From NCBI GenBank assembly GCA_934589325.1, contig CAKTNU010000057.1, positions 1 through 9,151 of the forward strand: a stretch of DNA of 9,151 nt, in the 5' to 3' direction. Made by a program: the position numbers and the translations under genes. Shown one piece after another: positions 7,425 to 9,151 of this stretch (the first letter of the stretch is position 1; each line of letters starts with the position of its first letter). The notes below the pieces were generated by a model. The model ran no database searches, had not been told where the DNA came from, and worked only from the letters and a program-made list of their open reading frames with translations. Source of the DNA: an uncultured Oscillospiraceae bacterium. Lineage in GTDB: Bacteria > Bacillota_A > Clostridia > Oscillospirales > Oscillospiraceae.

Positions 7425-8297
7425 TCACACCCGCTTTTTCACCGCCAGAACATAGTTCACGCCCTTCGGCGCGCGCATATCGCCCCGGCACGGCGCGAAA
7501 TACCGCTTCGTCATCTCCTCATCGTCGAGCTGTTCATAGATGAGGAAGCCGCAGTCGGCCAGCATTTTCTCCATCCCGGCGGCGGTGTATTTCGCCTTCA
7601 TGCTCTCCCCCGCCACGCCCGCGAGCTGTTCGTTTCTGCGCGTCTCGCCTGAGCCGTCCGTCGTCTGGTAGTCGAAGCATATCGCGGAGCCGTCCGACCA
7701 CAGGTCGGAGATCGACCGGAGCAAAACGCGGAAAGCTTTGCTGTCCAGATAATAGCTGAGACCGAGCAGGCTTCCGAAGGACTTGTCCCCCGGTCTAAAG
7801 CCCGCGCCGCGCAGAAGAGTTGTCCACCCCGCGTCGGTCAAGTCGCACGGGACATACTCCACCGCCGCTTTTTCCTCAATGCCGCTTCGCTCTATGCGCC
7901 GTTTTTTATTCTCGATCAGCCCCGGCTGATCCAGCTCGTAAACGCGCAGCCCCTGCACCGGCGCGCGGAGAGCGAAGGTGTCGTACCCCGCCGCAAACAG
8001 CACATACTGCCTGCATCCGAGACGCACTTCGTTCGTCAGGCACTGCTCCGCAAACGCGCTGCGGCCGAGCACGGACGGCGACAGCTGGCCGTCCACGGCG
8101 ATTTTGAGCGCATCGTCGGCGCTCCCCGTGAAGCCCGGCGCGAAGAACCGTATCCCCTGCGCTATGTGCGCGGCAATCGCGTCGTAGTCGCGGGCCAGAA
8201 GCGCCGCGGCCGCGCTGTCGCCGAATATCGGCCTCTCGTTGGTCTTGTAATGGTACGCCCGCGCAAAGCAGCTTATTTTCGCCGTCAAATTTTCCAT
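7425..8297 (-). CDS. Class I SAM-dependent methyltransferase, leucine carboxyl methyltransferase family
   Basis: From the ATG at 8297 the product has 290 residues. QYVLFAAGYDTFALR (97-111) is the SAM-binding glycine loop in the form typical of the LCMT/Ppm1 group, where G-x-D-T-x-x-x-R follows the first strand. YELDQPGLIENKKRRI (120-135) is the second hallmark, with an acidic ribose-binding residue followed by DxP and a lysine. LLGLSYYLD (177-185) matches the post-strand-4 region, and the C-terminal half has ICFDY (206-210). Bacterial members mostly methylate small-molecule or unknown carboxylates and hydroxyls; the substrate cannot be inferred. The nearest gene on the same strand is the transketolase operon, 200 bases away behind its own promoter, so co-regulation is not implied. 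No clear terminator follows. A longer frame to an ATG at 8387 is open but the added residues are polar and unlike the family. Confidence 0.85.
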   Translation of the reverse strand: MENLTAKISCFARAYHYKTNERPIFGDSAAAALLARDYDAIAAHIAQGIRFFAPGFTGSADDALKIAVDGQLSPSVLGRSAFAEQCLTNEVRLGCRQYVLFAAGYDTFALRAPVQGLRVYELDQPGLIENKKRRIERSGIEEKAAVEYVPCDLTDAGWTTLLRGAGFRPGDKSFGSLLGLSYYLDSKAFRVLLRSISDLWSDGSAICFDYQTTDGSGETRRNEQLAGVAGESMKAKYTAAGMEKMLADCGFLIYEQLDDEEMTKRYFAPCRGDMRAPKGVNYVLAVKKRV

Positions 8298-8303
8298 ATT
8301 CTT

Positions 8304-8309
8304 CTCCTT
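8304..8309 (-). promoter_or_regulatory. Ribosome binding site fixing the methyltransferase start
   Basis: Minus-strand AAGGAG is 6 bases before the ATG at 8297. No such site precedes the alternative in-frame ATG at 8387, so the shorter 290-residue product is preferred. Confidence 0.8.
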
Positions 8310-8358
8310 GTTATTCGTTTGTACCGGCAGTCGAGCGCGCCTCCCGCCGGCCGTATTC

Positions 8359-8387
8359 TTATTACTATAAAAATCCGTTGATTTCAA
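8359..8387 (-). promoter_or_regulatory. Possible methyltransferase promoter
   Basis: TTGAAA (8382-8387) and TAATAA (8359-8364) are 17 bases apart on the minus strand, about 60 bases before the start codon. The -10 matches only 3 of 6. An alternative -10, TATAGT (8364-8369), is better but has no matching -35. Confidence 0.3.
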
Positions 8388-8457
8388 GACTGAAAATTTT
8401 GCAGAAAATGTGGTAATATAAACACGCTGGATGAGGAAAAATTAATATTTGAAGATG

Positions 8458-8497
8458 AAAATCCACAGCCGACGATCGAACGTCGGCTGTGGATTTT
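8458..8497. terminator. Strong bidirectional hairpin, probable intrinsic terminator
   Basis: A perfect 17-bp inverted repeat (8458-8474 with 8481-8497) surrounds a 6-base loop, with a run of five T on the plus strand and four A on the other side. It is a good terminator shape in both directions. On the minus strand it would stop transcripts from the SRPBCC-like gene and the broken frame at 8500-8709 before they reach the methyltransferase. On the plus strand there is no gene behind it, which makes that face unexplained. Confidence 0.8.
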
Positions 8498-8499
8498 TG

Positions 8500-8709
8500 T
8501 TATATGAACTTCCACCATCTTGCGCCGTGCGCAAGACTGTTCGGTCGCTCAAACACGAAGCTATCAGAATGTTTGTGCCGAAAGCTGCAAAAAGCTGTCG
8601 TCATTTCTTCGGCAGTTTCTTTCATACCGTTTTCCAGCCAGTAGATGTCATATTATAGAGTGCACCAGCGTAATAATACAGTTTCATTTCTGACGATTTG
8701 AAGCGGCAT
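8500..8709 (-). pseudogene. Broken small reading frame, start resembles a macro-domain protein
   Basis: A minus-strand ATG at 8709 has a GGGAG ribosome site 9 bases upstream and begins MPLQIVRNE, which closely resembles the start of clostridial macro-domain (ADP-ribose-binding) proteins. The resemblance ends there. The frame meets a stop (TAA, 8653-8655) after 18 codons, then continues in the same frame for 50 codons, including DIYWLENGMKETAEEM, before a second stop at 8500-8502. The downstream part has ordinary protein-like composition but I do not recognise it, and no macro-domain catalytic motif is present. The likely reading is a deletion or fusion remnant. An intact 18-residue peptide, or a distinct 50-codon gene using an internal ATG, is the alternative. 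The tentative link to the macro family rests on nine residues. Confidence 0.35.
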
Positions 8710-8729
8710 GAATAACCGCTCCCTTTCAG

Positions 8730-9151
8730 TTACTTCGCGCCGGTCAGCAGCTTGTCCAGCGGGATTCTTTCCGGGTATTTTCCCTCGGTCAGAATATCGC
8801 TTAAATATCTGTTGTCCAGAATCATATCATCCCGGATAAGCTGCCAGTTTGCCTTTTTCCTGAAAAACACCTTGAAGATCAGGAAATTCATAATCGCCCC
8901 GATTACCGGCGTGGTCATGCCGAAAGCCTCTGTATGAGAAAAATGGCAACCTGTCTCTGTTCGCTTTCCCTCAAAGGTAATAAAAGCTGTCTTCTTGTCG
9001 CTCTGGAAGACTATGCGGAAGTGGTTTTCGTCCTGTTCGCATTCTGTAATCGCGCCGGTCACATCGTAGTCCATCCCCATGACGATCTCGCGGAAGCGGA
9101 TCTTGCTTCCTGCACGATAGTTCCCGTCATAGAGATTGCATTCGATGTGGT
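8730..9151 (-). CDS. SRPBCC-like small protein (5' end beyond window)
   Basis: The minus-strand frame is open from the right edge to a stop at 8730-8732, giving 139 visible residues; the true start is outside. An internal ATG at 9080 exists, but the 23 codons before it encode coherent strand-like sequence (HIECNLYDGNYRAGSKIRFRE), so it is probably not the start. The visible part has alternating strand-forming stretches (TGAITECEQDENHFRIVFQS, then AFITFEGKR and GCHFSHTEAFG), followed by TPVIGAIMNFLIF and a C-terminal helical region with LIRDDMILDNRYLSDIL. This order of antiparallel strands, then a helix near a conserved Pro, then a long C-terminal helix fits the START/Bet v1-like SRPBCC hydrophobic-ligand-binding fold; the family call is from pattern only. 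The ligand is unknown. Base composition is more AT-rich than the operon to the left. Confidence 0.6.
   Translation of the reverse strand, partial: HIECNLYDGNYRAGSKIRFREIVMGMDYDVTGAITECEQDENHFRIVFQSDKKTAFITFEGKRTETGCHFSHTEAFGMTTPVIGAIMNFLIFKVFFRKKANWQLIRDDMILDNRYLSDILTEGKYPERIPLDKLLTGAK

Larger units (their letters stand above)
8298..8729. other. 432-base stretch without an intact gene
   Basis: This stretch separates the methyltransferase from the SRPBCC-like gene. It is AT-rich, most strongly at 8350-8460, and contains the methyltransferase leader, the 17-bp hairpin and the broken frame. On the plus strand an extended -10-like TGGTAATAT (8411-8419), with a poor CTGAAA 18 bases upstream of TAATAT, could drive a transcript of about 75 bases ending at the hairpin. 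The only plus-strand frame here runs straight through the hairpin and does not look coding. Confidence 0.6.

Noticed and set aside
8298..8387. Thirty-residue N-terminal extension of the methyltransferase
   Set aside because: Polar sequence unlike the family, no ribosome site before ATG 8387, and that ATG lies within the candidate -35 box; ATG 8297 has AAGGAG at ideal spacing.
8449..8658. Plus-strand frame of 69 codons
   Set aside because: Reads straight through both arms of the 17-bp terminator hairpin, and no ribosome site was seen at a sensible distance.
1..9151. CRISPR array, tRNA, rRNA, integrase or transposase
   Set aside because: No regularly spaced direct repeats, no cloverleaf or rRNA-like segment and no recombinase motifs were seen on either strand.

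Overview
The window looks like chromosomal DNA from an uncultured, obligately anaerobic member of the Firmicutes (Clostridia; possibly a gut Oscillospirales-like lineage). The evidence is the DNA composition (rather GC-rich coding DNA that keeps ATA and TTT/CTT codons), strong AAGGAG-type ribosome sites, sigma-A-like promoters, a transketolase split into two genes, an IlvD without the first cluster cysteine of the oxygen-stable type, and a typical clostridial XRE/membrane regulator. The taxonomic call is inference.

Layout, left to right. (1) 1-1263, minus: trkA, the cytoplasmic NAD-binding subunit of a Trk potassium importer, cut by the left edge. (2) 1264-1476: a divergent control region with a good trkA promoter. 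(3) 1477-2715, plus: a DNA-binding protein with an N-terminal XRE helix-turn-helix and six predicted membrane segments, ending at a perfect bidirectional hairpin (2727-2764). (4) 7297 down to 2785, minus: a tight operon with one strong promoter. Its genes in order are the transketolase N-terminal subunit, the transketolase C-terminal subunit, an IlvD-family dehydratase and a ketopantoate-reductase-family protein, which reads into the other face of the same hairpin. (5) 7425-8297, minus: a SAM-dependent methyltransferase of the leucine carboxyl methyltransferase type. (6) 8298-8729: no intact gene; it holds a strong 17-bp hairpin and an apparently broken reading frame whose first residues resemble a macro-domain protein. 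(7) 8730-9151, minus: the 3' part of an SRPBCC-like gene cut by the right edge.

The most interesting unit is the four-gene operon. IlvD plus a ketopantoate reductase would fit branched-chain amino acid and pantothenate synthesis. Co-transcription with a dedicated two-subunit transketolase, a leader too short for a T-box, and motif differences from the clostridial IlvD as I remember it point instead to a sugar or sugar-acid pathway with ketol transfer, dehydration and 2-keto-acid reduction. The substrate cannot be read from the sequence. Nothing here resembles a CRISPR array, phage, transposase, tRNA or rRNA. Most large plus-strand frames opposite the operon and trkA are antisense shadows.
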